Of a stretch of DNA of 64,000 nucleotides, positions 1 through 9,384 are shown piece by piece; position 1 is the first letter of the stretch; every line of letters begins with the position of its first letter. The notes beneath the pieces are model-generated. The model saw only the letters and a program-made list of their open reading frames with translations. It was not told where the DNA came from and did not search any database. Position numbers and translations under genes: made by a program. This DNA is from Posidonia oceanica (Eukaryota; Streptophyta; Magnoliopsida; Alismatales; Posidoniaceae): contig JAZBRS010000057.1 of NCBI GenBank assembly GCA_037176725.1, forward strand, positions 84,031,501 through 84,095,500, written 5' to 3'.

Positions 1-338
1 CTCCAAAACCTCACACCGCACTCCTAAGCAACCATCACCCCAATTAAACCACACCACCACGCTCCTGGGACCTCCACCAACCCAAAGGAGCCTCCACCTT
101 GGCCTGGAGAGCCACAGATCGCCGAGACGACCTCGGCATCACCGGCCAGCACCCAAAAATCCCAGATCCCACTCCAGCCGTCGCAATCAGCTTCTGGGCA
201 CACTGGAGCCCCGCCTGCGCGTATGCAACTTGCCGGCATCGTCCAGCTGCCCTCCCGGCCCTTCGAGCATCGCAGCAACCCACCGTCGGACTGCCACGAG
301 CCACCGGCATTGCTAGGCCTCCTCTGCCTTCACCACAG

Positions 339-344
339 GTAAAT
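339..344 (+). other. Candidate splice donor in old LTR
   Basis: CACAG|GTAAAT closes the GC-rich block. The same donor context lies at the end of the GC-rich block of every young LTR (GAG|GTAAAT) and of the diverged LTR at the right edge (GAG|GTAAGT). A matching acceptor lies before gag at 3912-3913. This is inferred from motif and positional conservation only. Confidence 0.45.
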
Positions 345-719
345 CAATGCACATTTATGTTCCTGGTATGCATGCCATCGTTTCTAGCATTTTAGGTAGA
401 TTTTTACTACTTTGAGTCAAATTTTGGCTCGCGGCTCTAGTGTTCTTCCCCGACGCCAACCAACGCTAGCGATCGCCCTCCGCCTGCATCCGACCTCTCC
501 GACTCTCCACAGCAAGTCCCTGGGCTCCGCCTCGCCACCGGGACGCTTGCCACACATGCCTGTGGGTCCTTGGCCTCGCCGCCGTGCCATGCGCCCGCCG
601 GAGCCACCACTGCCGCCTCCTCCTTTGCCATAGTCGCTGGAATTGCACGGGGAAGAAGACTGTAGCATTATTTTTCTTTTTTTAAAAAGTTTATAAGGTT
701 TAGATGCATGCATTATTGT

Positions 720-1380
720 AAAGTTCCTAAGTTTTAAATATTTGCGTTCAGGTCCTGTACTTGTTTAGATTCGATTTAAATCTGAATTAAAACTATATGG
801 CATTGCTGTTTATTTCTATCATTTCCTTTATTTACATTTCAGTCACACTGTAGTTCAAAAGCTTTTAATATCATTTCTTTTTAGTCCAGTAGTTTATTAT
901 ATTTGCACTTGAGTCCTGCAGTTGATTAATATCATTTAAATGCTTGTTTTTTATCTTATTACATTGCATTTAACTTCTGCAACTTATTTTATTTGCACTT
1001 GGGTCCTCTGTTGATTTAACATGTCATTTAAATGCATTTATTATCTTATTACATTGCGTTAAAGTCCTCTGTTTATTTTGAATTGCATTTAGGTCCTGTT
1101 TCAGTTGATGAATGTCATTTATTTCTATTTTTTACCTTACTGCATTGCAATGAAGCCCCTGAATTTATTTTATTTGCCTTGCAGTCCTTAGTTGGTTGAT
1201 GTTTGATTTAATTTGCATTTATTATCTTATTACATTGCATAAAAGTACTGTAGGTTTCCATTATTGCATCTTAGTCCTTAGACCATGCATTCATTCATTT
1301 AATTCACATGTTTACCTTACTGCATTGCATTTTAGACCCTGTCTTTTATTTTATTTACTTTCAGATCCTAGGGTTGATTT
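720..1380 (+). repeat. Degenerate ~60-bp repeats, TTTGCATTTAGGTCC type
   Basis: This AT-rich stretch repeats a loose unit built on ATTTGCA(C/T)TT(A/G)GGTCCT followed by GTTGAT and ATTTAAATGCATTTATTATC. Roughly ten recognisable units occur. The reverse complement of the same pattern (GGACCTAAATGCAAAT) fills 6640-7560 of LTR1 and its equivalents in the other LTRs. Confidence 0.75.
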
Positions 1381-1424
1381 AATTTGCATTTTACATCTGA
1401 AGCACAACACATCATTCATTTGCA

Positions 1425-1665
1425 TTGTATGCATCGTTTTGCATGCCTGCATCTGGTTTTGCTCATTTTCGCATCGTTTTGCGTGCCTGCCATCGCTTTT
1501 GCATCGTTTTGCGTGCCTGCATTTGTTTTCGCTTTTTTCACACCATTTTGCATGCCCGCTTTCCTTTTCGCTTGTTCTTGCACCATTTTGCGTGCTTGCT
1601 TTCGTTTCTCACACTGTTTTGCGTGCCTGCTTTCGTTTCTCACACCGTTTTACGTGTTTGCCCAT
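1425..1665 (+). repeat. CGTTTTGCGTGCC tandem repeats in old LTR
   Basis: Short units of about 35-45 bases repeat the core CGTTTTGCGTGCCTGC with TTCGTTTCTCACAC-like spacers. They create long but meaningless open frames rich in Cys, Phe and Ala. The reverse complement (GGCACGCAAAACG) is repeated in LTR1 at about 5600-5880. Confidence 0.75.
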
Positions 1666-2355
1666 GTTTTTCCATTGCATGTCGCTTGCATGTGTATGGT
1701 TTTACTGCTATTTTGTTTTATCGCCTGCATTTGCATTTATGGCAGTGATGCTTACTGCTTGGAGTTCTCACGGACCACGGTTCGCCTGGTTCAGAACACA
1801 GACAGCGCTGCTGAGCACTTAGACTGCACGTTTAATTCCTTACACACATTCTATCACTTAGGACACACATTTGAGCATCTAGTTAGGCATTCATGGCACT
1901 TAGGCATTCAAAGTATGCATTTCCCTGTGTATGCAAGTGTAAGTCTAGAAAGACCGATTCTCGGGCATGTCGGGGGTACCTAACACCTTCCCTGCACGTA
2001 ACAGGAGTCCTTGCCCTTTCTCATGGCCCGCAAGGACCATATTGCCCTTATCCTAGGCACAAGCCACATCATTGCATTTCATTGCATCCCATTTCATTTG
2101 CATTGCATCTTTTGCTTGGTTTTGCGTGTTTAGTCACGCATTTCCCCGATTTTCCTTGTCTCCTAACTTAATAGACACAGTGGCGACTCTGATTTGTCTT
2201 ATCTTCCCCTTTTCTTTCCTTTTTTCCCTTTTTTAAGTGTTTTCAAGTCAAGTCTTCCTTCTCAGATACACCCGCTAATAGTGAACCTGATTCCGATCGG
2301 TGCACACGAGCTTTGGCAGTGTGCATGGATAATCTGGACACTAGGATTACTATAG

Positions 2356-2374
2356 TGGCGACTCTGCTGGGGAT
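2356..2374 (+). other. Primer-binding site of old element (first copy)
   Basis: TGGCGACTCTGCTGGGGAT begins one base after the LTR end. It resembles the complement of a plant tRNA-Arg(ACG) 3' end including CCA (remembered sequence). The younger copies have the same site with one base changed at the same distance from their LTRs. Confidence 0.75.
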
Positions 2375-2501
2375 ACTAGACTCCGGCTTTTGTTTTGGCT
2401 TTTTCGCCGCTTGGGTTTTGCTTTCGTTGTTTGCCTTTGTACTTTTGTCTGCCTTGTTTGCTTACTCACTTGTCTGTGTTGATTCCCAACGAGTCGCACA
2501 G

Positions 2502-2520
2502 TGGCGACTCCACTAGGGAT
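2502..2520 (+). repeat. Second primer-binding-like site
   Basis: TGGCGACTCCACTAGGGAT lies 146 bases after the first site, embedded in a repeated segment that goes on with ACTAGACTCC(A/G)GCTTT and TTTTGGCTTTTTCGC. It appears to fit tRNA-Arg as well as or better than the first copy. Confidence 0.7.
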
Positions 2521-2642
2521 ACTAGACTCCAGCTTTCGTTTTGGCTTTTTCGCTGCTTGGGTTTTGCTTTCTTTGCTTGCTTTGTGCCTTTGCCATGTTT
2601 ATTTGGTTGCTCGCCCATGTCGATTCCTAGCAAGTCGCACAG

Positions 2643-2661
2643 TGGCAACTTTGCTAAGGAT
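2643..2661 (+). repeat. Third, decayed primer-binding-like site
   Basis: TGGCAACTTTGCTAAGGAT lies 141 bases after the second site and is followed by the same GACTCCGGCTTTC sequence. A relic of the same downstream repeat occurs in the young elements 143 bases from their PBS (minus strand, 26691-26707). Confidence 0.6.
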
Positions 2662-4055
2662 TCAGACTCCGGCTTTCCTTCTTGGCTTTTTGCTTGCATT
2701 GTTTTGCTTGCCTTGCCTGCTCTTCGCTCTCCCTTTTCTTTGTGTTTTTCTAGTATTTCCGAGTCAAGTTTTCTCCCTGGATTCACTGCTAATTGCGACC
2801 CCCCTCTCTCTCTCACGACATGATCGCATCGTGAGCTATGGCAGCGTGCGAGACCCGTCGTGATCGGGTGCGGGAAACGGTCACAAGACAGCAGAAACCC
2901 CACTGGAGAAACGTGACTCTGGCTTTTGTTTTGGCTTTCTCGCCACTTGGCTTTTACATCTTTGTTGGCCTTGTCTGTTTTTGCATGCCTTATTTGCTTG
3001 CCTTGCTTGCTTACATGTTTTATTACCCACTCTGTCTTTACATTCTTTATTCATTTGCCTATCCTTGCTTTATTTCTTGCATTATGCATGTCTAAATACT
3101 TGCTTGGCAATAATACCTGCTTTTGGGGTGGTGAATGCTTTGTTTTACACACTTGCTATGCCACTACACATGCACATGCCTTGTATATATGCCTTTTGAC
3201 CTGATAAGTGCTTTCTTTTCACTATCGTGTCCACAAACACTTGCACATGCCATGTGCATGTCTTTTGCCTTGTTGCGTGATTGTTTGCATGCCATGTTTG
3301 TCTGTCTCTTTCCCCTTTGCATATGCCATGCCTAGGATAGTAGAAACATGCTTGCTTCCCCTTTGCTTAATCTAAAAGCCACAATAAAGCCAAGCAATAA
3401 CATTTAAGCACAACTAGAGCCAATAACTTACAATTTCCCCCTTCTGGTTAAATAAAACGCAAGTAAAACACTTTAAAGCATTTTGCATGTTTAATTCATT
3501 CTAGAAAGCATGCATCCTCTCTTCTGAGTCCACCCACAGTCTGCGAAGGATGGTCTCGGCCTCTTGCCCCACTGCTTTGTCATGGCGCAAGTCAGTCGGT
3601 CTGTCCCCCCTTGTCAGGGGTTGTGTCGGTACTAGTGGAGGGTACCACCCATGCTTCGGTAGGGTCGAGGCCACCAACGCACAACCCTATTACTCCCTGA
3701 GCTTTGGGCTAGGATTCAGACGGGGACCCACTTTTTTTGACCTAGAGTCTGTCTAAATCCATTGCCCATGAGTGTGTCCTAGTAGGTCATCTACTCAGGA
3801 CATGCATGGTGAGAGAGCGCATATTAGGGCATTCATCTACACGTATGCCATTCATGCCACCCCTAATAACGCTTTATTGCATTCGACCTCTGACATTTTT
3901 GCTGTTTTTACAGCTAGGTGTGAGATCCACTGCCCGGACCCTGAGCGTCCCTCCTCTATCTCTGAGCTACTCGTCGCTTTCGGCAGTAGCTTTCCTTTAG
4001 GCCTTGCATCTTTGTTTCCTCGTCGCAGCCTTCCCTCACTCAGACTCAGTCAGCG

Positions 4056-4983
4056 ATGGCCCAGTTTGCCGGTGAGCTCCGCTTTTCTGTTGACTCGGAG
4101 GGGTTTACCACTTGGGTCCCTTTGGATTTTACTTCCACTCGCTCTGTGCCCTCTGTGACACTAGGATTCCACCCTCAAGTGTCTGGGGCACCCCATTTTG
4201 TTGCGGGGTATTGGCAAGCATGTGCCCCTCTAGATCTGGTCGCCGGGTCTATCTCGATGACCGCCCCTCGCACTCCAGAGGCACCTCTGACCCCTCCGTC
4301 CTAGGGTTATGTCGCTCTCGACATCCCTTCTACTGTGGCGACCTTTGCCATAGGTTCTTGACCTATTGAATCTAGTCCCCGGCTAGTCTTGCAACTCAGC
4401 ATTCCCACTCACGGGTCCCCTAAAGTGCGGTATCGGCACCTGATGGAGCTTGCCCAGACACTGCAGGACATGGCTCTATCGGTTCGCTCCTCTTGTGTTT
4501 CTGCTGCCCTTGAGGTTCCTCTGCGGCCTGCTCTTGCACACACTGCACTCCCGCCCAGACCATCGCCCCAGCTACACACTGCTCCGGTGATGGGGGCACG
4601 GCATCTGCCTCCTGCTTCTGCATAGCACTATGCACTGCATGGAACTCCATTTCCTAGTGATCAGTCCTTCGGGCTAGTTGGAGCACAGTACCCCACTGGC
4701 TCGTTGCTCGGCACCGCGCTTGCGTAGCAACTGTTGCTTCAGAACTCTACACCACGCATTGCACAGCATATTATCTATCCATCCCCCTTGCATCAGGTTC
4801 AGAACCCAACATACTTTCCTGCCTACACTGCACGCACGCACGGATACGCTGGCCATCACGTCGCGCCACCAGGTGACACGATGGTGGATCCAGAGGAGTA
4901 CCCCGGTGCGACCCAAACAGCGTATGTGGTCCCTACCCCTGTTGCCTCACCTCCTTTGGTAGCCAATCCAGACCCCATCAATG
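4056..4983 (+). pseudogene. gag: Old gag, N-terminal half, interrupted by the array
   Basis: The reading starts at MAQFAGEL, matching MAQYVSEP at the start of gag in the young copies; TCAGCGATGGCCCAG around the start is identical. One frame holds from 4056 to 4983 and includes the HLMELAQ, GYAGHHVAPPGD and MVDPEE segments shared with the young proline-rich gag N-terminus. It is a pseudogene with in-frame stops: TAG at 4302-4304 (the young copies have Gln), TGA at 4359-4361, and TAG at 4623-4625. The frame is cut at 4983 by LTR1 and resumes at 54570 once the insertion and one CAATG are discounted. Confidence 0.88.
4979..4983. repeat. Target-site duplication CAATG, left copy
   Basis: CAATG directly precedes the LTR terminus TGTAGCG at 4984 and recurs directly after the outer terminus of LTR3 at 54565-54569. 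Five bases is the usual duplication length for Ty3/gypsy integrases. Confidence 0.9.
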
Positions 4984-5287
4984 TGTAGCGATCCCGATCA
5001 GAATCAGGCTCGCTGATTTAGCGGCGATTGGATCCGAGGAAGAGGCTCAACTCGAAAACACTTAAAATCGAGGAGAAAAAGGAAAGATAAGACAAATCAG
5101 AGTCGCCACCAAGTCTATTAACGGAAGACGAGGAAAATCGGGGTAATGCGTGAATTAACGCGCAAAACTGAGCAATAAATGCAAAGCAAAGCAATGCAAA
5201 GGAAAACAAATGAAAGCAAATGCAAATGAGATGACTCTAGCCTAGGATAAGGGCAGTACGGTCATTGCGGGCCAGAAGACAGGGCAA

Positions 5288-5360
5288 GGACTCCTGTTAC
5301 GCGCAGGGAAGGTGTTAGGCACCCCCGACACGCCCGAGGATCGGTCTTTCTAGGCTTACG
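5288..5360 (-). other. Most conserved LTR block (GGTGTTAGGCACC)
   Basis: The segment from GGACTCCTGTTACG through GGTGTTAGGCACCCCCGACACG to CGGTCTTTCTAGG is nearly unchanged in all five LTRs in the window. Equivalents are at about 27156-27228, 49082-49154 and 59090-59162, and on the plus strand at 1940-2012. It contains a small self-complementary core (GGTG-TTAGG-CACC). Its role is unknown; RNA-level signals are one possibility. Confidence 0.6.
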
Positions 5361-5599
5361 CTCGCATACGCAGGGAAATGCAGGATTGAATGCCTATGTG
5401 CCAATAAATGCCTAAATGAATGCTCAAGGTGTGCTCTAAGTGGGAAGAAATTTTGCAGAGAAGTAAACGTGCTCTCTAAATGCTCAGCTACGCTGTCCGT
5501 GTTCCGAACCAGGCGGAACCTAGCTCGTGAGAACTCCAGGCAGTAAGCATCACAGCCCTATATGCGAATGCAGGCGAGAAAACAAAGCGACGAGGAAAC

Positions 5600-5880
5600 C
5601 ATGCAATGCAGTCGACATGCAAGGGAAAACAGCGTAAAACACACAAAACTAGACGAGAAAAGAGCAAGGCACGCAGAACGGAGCAAAAGAAAAAAACCGG
5701 CACGCAAAACGAGCGAGAAAGCAAGGCAGCACGCAAAACAAGACAAGAAAACAGAATGGCACTCCAAACGGTGCAAAAAGACGATAACGGGCACGCGAAA
5801 AGGTGCCGAAACAAGACGAGCGCGCAAACGGCGCAAAAGCAAAGTAGGCACGCAAAACGGTGCCAAAACGGCGAAACAAA
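5600..5880 (-). repeat. GCACGCAAAACG repeats in LTR1
   Basis: Short units with the core GGCACGCAAAACG and GAGACAAGAAAACAG-like spacers repeat here. The equivalents in LTR2 (about 27468-27750), LTR3 (49394-49676) and LTR4 (59400-59755) differ in unit number and order. They leave lysine- and arginine-rich open frames on the plus strand that I regard as non-coding. Confidence 0.7.
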
Positions 5881-6639
5881 ACCCCAGAAAAGCTATGCGA
5901 ATGCTAATGCAAAGAAAAAGATTAGAAGAAGCCAAAGAGAGGTAAAACAGCGCGTGTGTGAGAACAGACGCTGTTCGGGGCCACACGGAGTAGGTGTAAA
6001 GACCTACAAAGGGGAGAGTGAGCAAACGGAGGGATTACCACTTCTTTGTGACCGTTTCCCACTAAACCGCTCCACGGTGTGTCTCGCACGTTGCCCAAAG
6101 CTCGCGATGCGATCGGATCGTGGAAAAGGGGGAAGAAAGTCGCATTAAGTGGTGAATCCAGGGAAAACACGACACAAAACACTCAGGAGTACACGAAACG
6201 GGGATTGGAATTGATAGACAAGAAGAGGAGGTCCTATTCTACATGTTCAAAGAGACAGAAAGCCAAAACGAGGGAAACCGTGCAAATGGCATGCAAATGA
6301 ATGCAATGCAGGGGTTCAGGAGGACATACCTGGAAATCCGGGGGTCTGATCGGAGATTTGTCTGGTCCATGCTGAAGAGCGCTTTGCTGCGGTCGCCTGG
6401 GCAGCTTACTTGAGAAGATCCAACGGCCGGATTGGAAGATATCGCAGCTTCAAGGCAGAAGGGCCAGAACAGGGAGAAGAACAGATCTAGGTATTCAGGA
6501 GGTCCTAAGGGTGTGCAAAAAAAGGTCCTCCCAGGTGAAGGGGAGCTAAAAGTGCTTAGTGTGTGCAAAAGGATGCTACAATGCAAGACTAAATGAATGC
6601 AGGATGCATGCAAAAGCAAGAAAAAGCAAAGAGAAGAAA

Positions 6640-7560
6640 CTGGAAAAAGCCAGGATTTCAGAAAGCATTTTGAAAAAAGAAAGGGGCTAAAAATGCAAAT
6701 TTTCCAGAAACAGGGGTCCACAGGAAAGGATTTCGAAAACAGGAGAGGACAGGGGTCCATTTTGCAAAAAACTAGGCTCAGAAAGCTGTTTTGAAAAGAG
6801 GGCATGCTTTTGAAGAGGTTTTGAAACCAAAAAGAAGTCAGAATGCAATTTTGGAAAAACTGGGGTCTAAAATGCAAAATTTCCAGAAAACAGGGTTCTG
6901 GGGAGTCTGGGAATGCTAGTGGAGGGTCTACATGCAATTTGGTAAGCATAGGAGCTAAGATGCAAGTTTAGGGGCAAAATGGTCTTTTTGCATGGTTTTT
7001 GAAAGATGCAAGGACCTATGTGTGATTCTTAAATCATGCAGGGGTCAAATATGCAATTTTATATGGAAAACATGCTCTGAAAAATAGGGAACAGGACTGA
7101 TGTGTGATTTTTGGAAAAAACAGGGTCAGAAATGCAATACAATAAGCCAAAATACATGCATAATAGCCACTGTCCATTTAAAATGGACCTAAATGCAAAT
7201 ATGCAAAAATTGAGGAAAAGAAATGCAATGTAGTATGCAAAATAAGAAAATAAAAGCTAAGTTCCTACAGTGCATGGACCTACATGCAAAATCAGAAACA
7301 TGCATGGACCTAGAATGCAATGCAATATGGCAAAATGCATGCAACTAAATTAACTGATTTAAGACAGGACTTACATGCAAAAATCAAAAGCAGAGGGGCT
7401 AAACTACAAAATATTATAACTGAGACGCACAGTGACAGGACTGAAAAGCAAATACTAAAAAATATAAATAAAAATAGCAATTTAGCATGGTATTCAATTT
7501 AAAACTAAGCATAATAAATGGCAGAAGGACTGGAATGCAAAAATTGAAAAGCCTAAGCTA
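6640..7560 (-). repeat. Degenerate GGACCTAAATGCAAAT repeats in LTR1
   Basis: On the plus strand, units of roughly 40-60 bases repeat GGGG(C/T)(T/C)AAAAATGCAAATTTTCC, AAGGACCTATGTGTGATT, ATGGACCTACATGCAAAATC and similar. The reverse-complement pattern fills 720-1380 in the old LTR. Equivalents lie at about 28508-29430, 50440-51355 and 60520-61440. If the flanking splice sites are real, this stretch is intronic. Confidence 0.65.
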
Positions 7561-7901
7561 AACATGCAATATTTACATCTAAACTATACAAATAAGAAAA
7601 TAAATGAACAGTGCTAGTCGGCGGTCGACGAGCACTGTAGCAAAATGCCGGCAGTGCCCGTGACCGCCGACAGGGGAGGTTGGGGAGGCGCAGACCGGCG
7701 GAGCTTGGTGCTGGCGTTCGTCCGGAGCTCTGGGAACTGTCCGGAGCTCGCTCTGCTGGCCGGAGCGTCGTGGAGGTCAGGGGACCGGCGTCGGAGAAGA
7801 AAGGAAGACCGGCGAGCTGCAACGGCGTCTGGAAGGCTCGGATCTGGCCTCCGACCGGCGGGAAAGCAACAGGGGGAGGAGAGAGAGCTAGGGGAAGGAG
7901 G

Positions 7902-7907
7902 ATTTAC
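7902..7907 (-). other. Candidate splice donor in LTR1
   Basis: The minus strand reads CGATCAGAG|GTAAAT with the GT at 7907-7906. It lies at the junction between the GC-rich block and the AT-rich repeat block. Equivalents are at 29776 (LTR2), 51703 (LTR3), 61919 (LTR4, GAG|GTAAGT) and 339 on the plus strand of the old LTR. Confidence 0.5.
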
Positions 7908-8960
7908 CTCTGATCGTGTTCGGAGCGCGCCCCCGACCTCAGCAGTGTAGGAGCCGGCCGGAGCTCGTTGTCCGGTTGCTGCGGAGGATACTGGTGGCTC
8001 GCGGTGGTCCGGGCGTCCTCAGGATGACGCTCCGAAGCTTCTCGAACGGTCAGGTGGGACCTCAGCTGCTCGGACGAAGGATCGACGCTTGTGGGTTCAG
8101 AAGATACTGCCGGAGGCCGGGGGGTGTTGCTGCTCGTCCGGTGGAGTGAAATCCTCCGGGAGGTTGCTGGAGGTCTGGCGAGCGAGGTTGGATGCTCGGG
8201 CTGCTGTTCTGGAAGGTGTGGAGGGAGTTAGGAGGCTGGGCTGATTTCTGGTCTGGAACGAAGAAAGGTGTTTGTTGTGGAGTTTGGGGGCTGTGGCGGA
8301 AGGTTTGGTCTGCTGTCGGAGGCTCTGGAAAGGTGGATGTCTGGTGGATTTCTGGGTGGAGTTTGGGAAGAAGCTGCGGGCTGCGGTGAGGGGAATTGTG
8401 AGTTGGGTCCAGTTGGGTTGCAGTCGGCTTCAGGTGGTGTTTCAGGGCAGATTAGGTAGTGGAATGGCTGGGGAACGATGCTGGGAGATGACTGGGTTTC
8501 TGGGTGGAATTGGGGGAGTGATTGAGAGGGAAATTGAGGCTTGAATGGGTGTTGGGCTATTGGGAAAGAAGGGGAAGAGTCTGCTGAGTTTTGAGGAAGG
8601 AAAGGGAGAGGTTTCAGGAGGGGAATTCTGGGGAATTGGGTGGCCTCTCCGGGATGCACTGGACTCTCGAACTCTCTTCTGCTCTCTCCTGAATTGGAAG
8701 GATGAAGAGGAAGAAGGGAGAACGGTCTCTCAGGTGGAGAAAAATCCTCTAGATTCTGGTCTCTCTCAGGTTGGGTTCTCTCTGAATGCTCTCTCCGGTC
8801 TGCTAGCTGATGGTCCCTTCTGGTGGATGCTCTCTGAATGAGTTGAAGAACGAGGAGGAGGCTTATCAGGAGGAGCTGCCGGCACGCACGCTGAAAAAAT
8901 TTGAATCCAACGGCGTCGCACTGCAGTAGAGGAGACGGCGAGGCGACCGGCACTTAATGC
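7908..8960 (-). other. GC-rich block of LTR1, presumed R/first exon
   Basis: This block is much richer in G+C than the AT-rich sequence either side. On the minus strand it holds a proline/serine-rich open frame (8228-8953, 241 residues) that is shorter in LTR2 (30097-30528) and frame-shifted in LTR3 by one missing T near 52100. A related frame (HP, SPS, NC motifs in the same order) is readable in LTR4 at 62411-62692. A TATA-like box sits just upstream in LTR4 (AGATATAAT, minus strand 62884-62876), and LTR1 has TGATAAG at the equivalent place (8868-8862). I treat it as a transcribed leader, not a proven gene. Confidence 0.4.
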
Positions 8961-9384
8961 CTCCGGATTCGACGCTGAGACAGGAGAGAGCGGCGAGCTG
9001 CTGTAGACGATTGGATTGAGGACTCAAATTCAAATGAGGGAGGGAGTACTGCAGTAGTTGTTCGCGGGAGAGGAAGGCTGGCTGACGAAAGAAAAAGAAA
9101 TGCAGAAGGAAGAAGAAGGGTGGAGATGGCAGGCCGGACTGTGCTGCGGGCCGAAGAAGAAAAATAAAAGAATAAAAAGAAGAAACGGGCCGGAGGGCCC
9201 AGTAAAGAAAAGGAAGAAAGAAAAAGAGAAGTAAGAAAGAAAGAGAGGGTAGAATGGGGAAATAAAATTAATGAAAAGGAACTAAAAATAAGTAAAAATG
9301 CCAGAAGGGTTGTGCTGTAGATTAGGATTTTAATTAAGATTTTTAATGGTCATTTTGAGTTGATTAATGTGTTTTGGGCTTGAT

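Larger units (their letters stand above)
1..2354 (+). mobile_element. Old element: 3' part of its 5' LTR (plus strand)
   Basis: This is a diverged plus-oriented LTR of the same family as the three minus-oriented LTRs; its start lies left of the window. Matching blocks appear in the same order as in the reverse complement of LTR1: a GC-rich part ending in CACAG|GTAAAT (338/339), degenerate TTTGCATTTAGGTCC repeats, CGTTTTGCGTGCC repeats, the GGGGGTACCTAACACCTTCCC block (about 1971-1991), and a terminal part with CTGATTCCGATCGG (2288-2301). The LTR end is set at ACTATA (2354) because a primer-binding site follows after one base, as in the younger copies. About 50 bases (2302-2350) near the end have no counterpart in the young LTRs. 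No genuine coding region is seen. Confidence 0.8.
2375..4055 (+). other. Old element leader between PBS and gag
   Basis: This untranslated leader has no convincing gene. It carries the PBS-segment repeats to about 2700, then at 2764-2900 a piece resembling an internal part of the LTR (reverse complement of about 6050-6175), then another PBS-segment relic without the PBS (from about 2915). T-rich sequence with ATGCC/TTGC motifs follows. Positions 3540-3800 match the leader of the young elements (reverse complement of about 25830-26110). A strong acceptor-like site (TTTTTACAG, AG at 3912-3913) precedes gag. Confidence 0.65.

Noticed and set aside
1196..1983. Open frames of about 200 residues on the plus strand
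   Set aside because: They are Cys/Phe/Ala-rich readings of the CGTTTTGCGTGCC repeats and are not kept in the other LTRs.
5558..6148. Lys/Arg-rich and Leu/Phe-rich frames of 127-180 residues in the LTRs
   Set aside because: They are two-strand readings of the same short repeats; lengths change with repeat number and no domain is visible.
6239..6949. 236-residue minus-strand frame in LTR1
   Set aside because: It reads through the degenerate repeats, is shorter in LTR2 and LTR3, and has no counterpart in LTR4.
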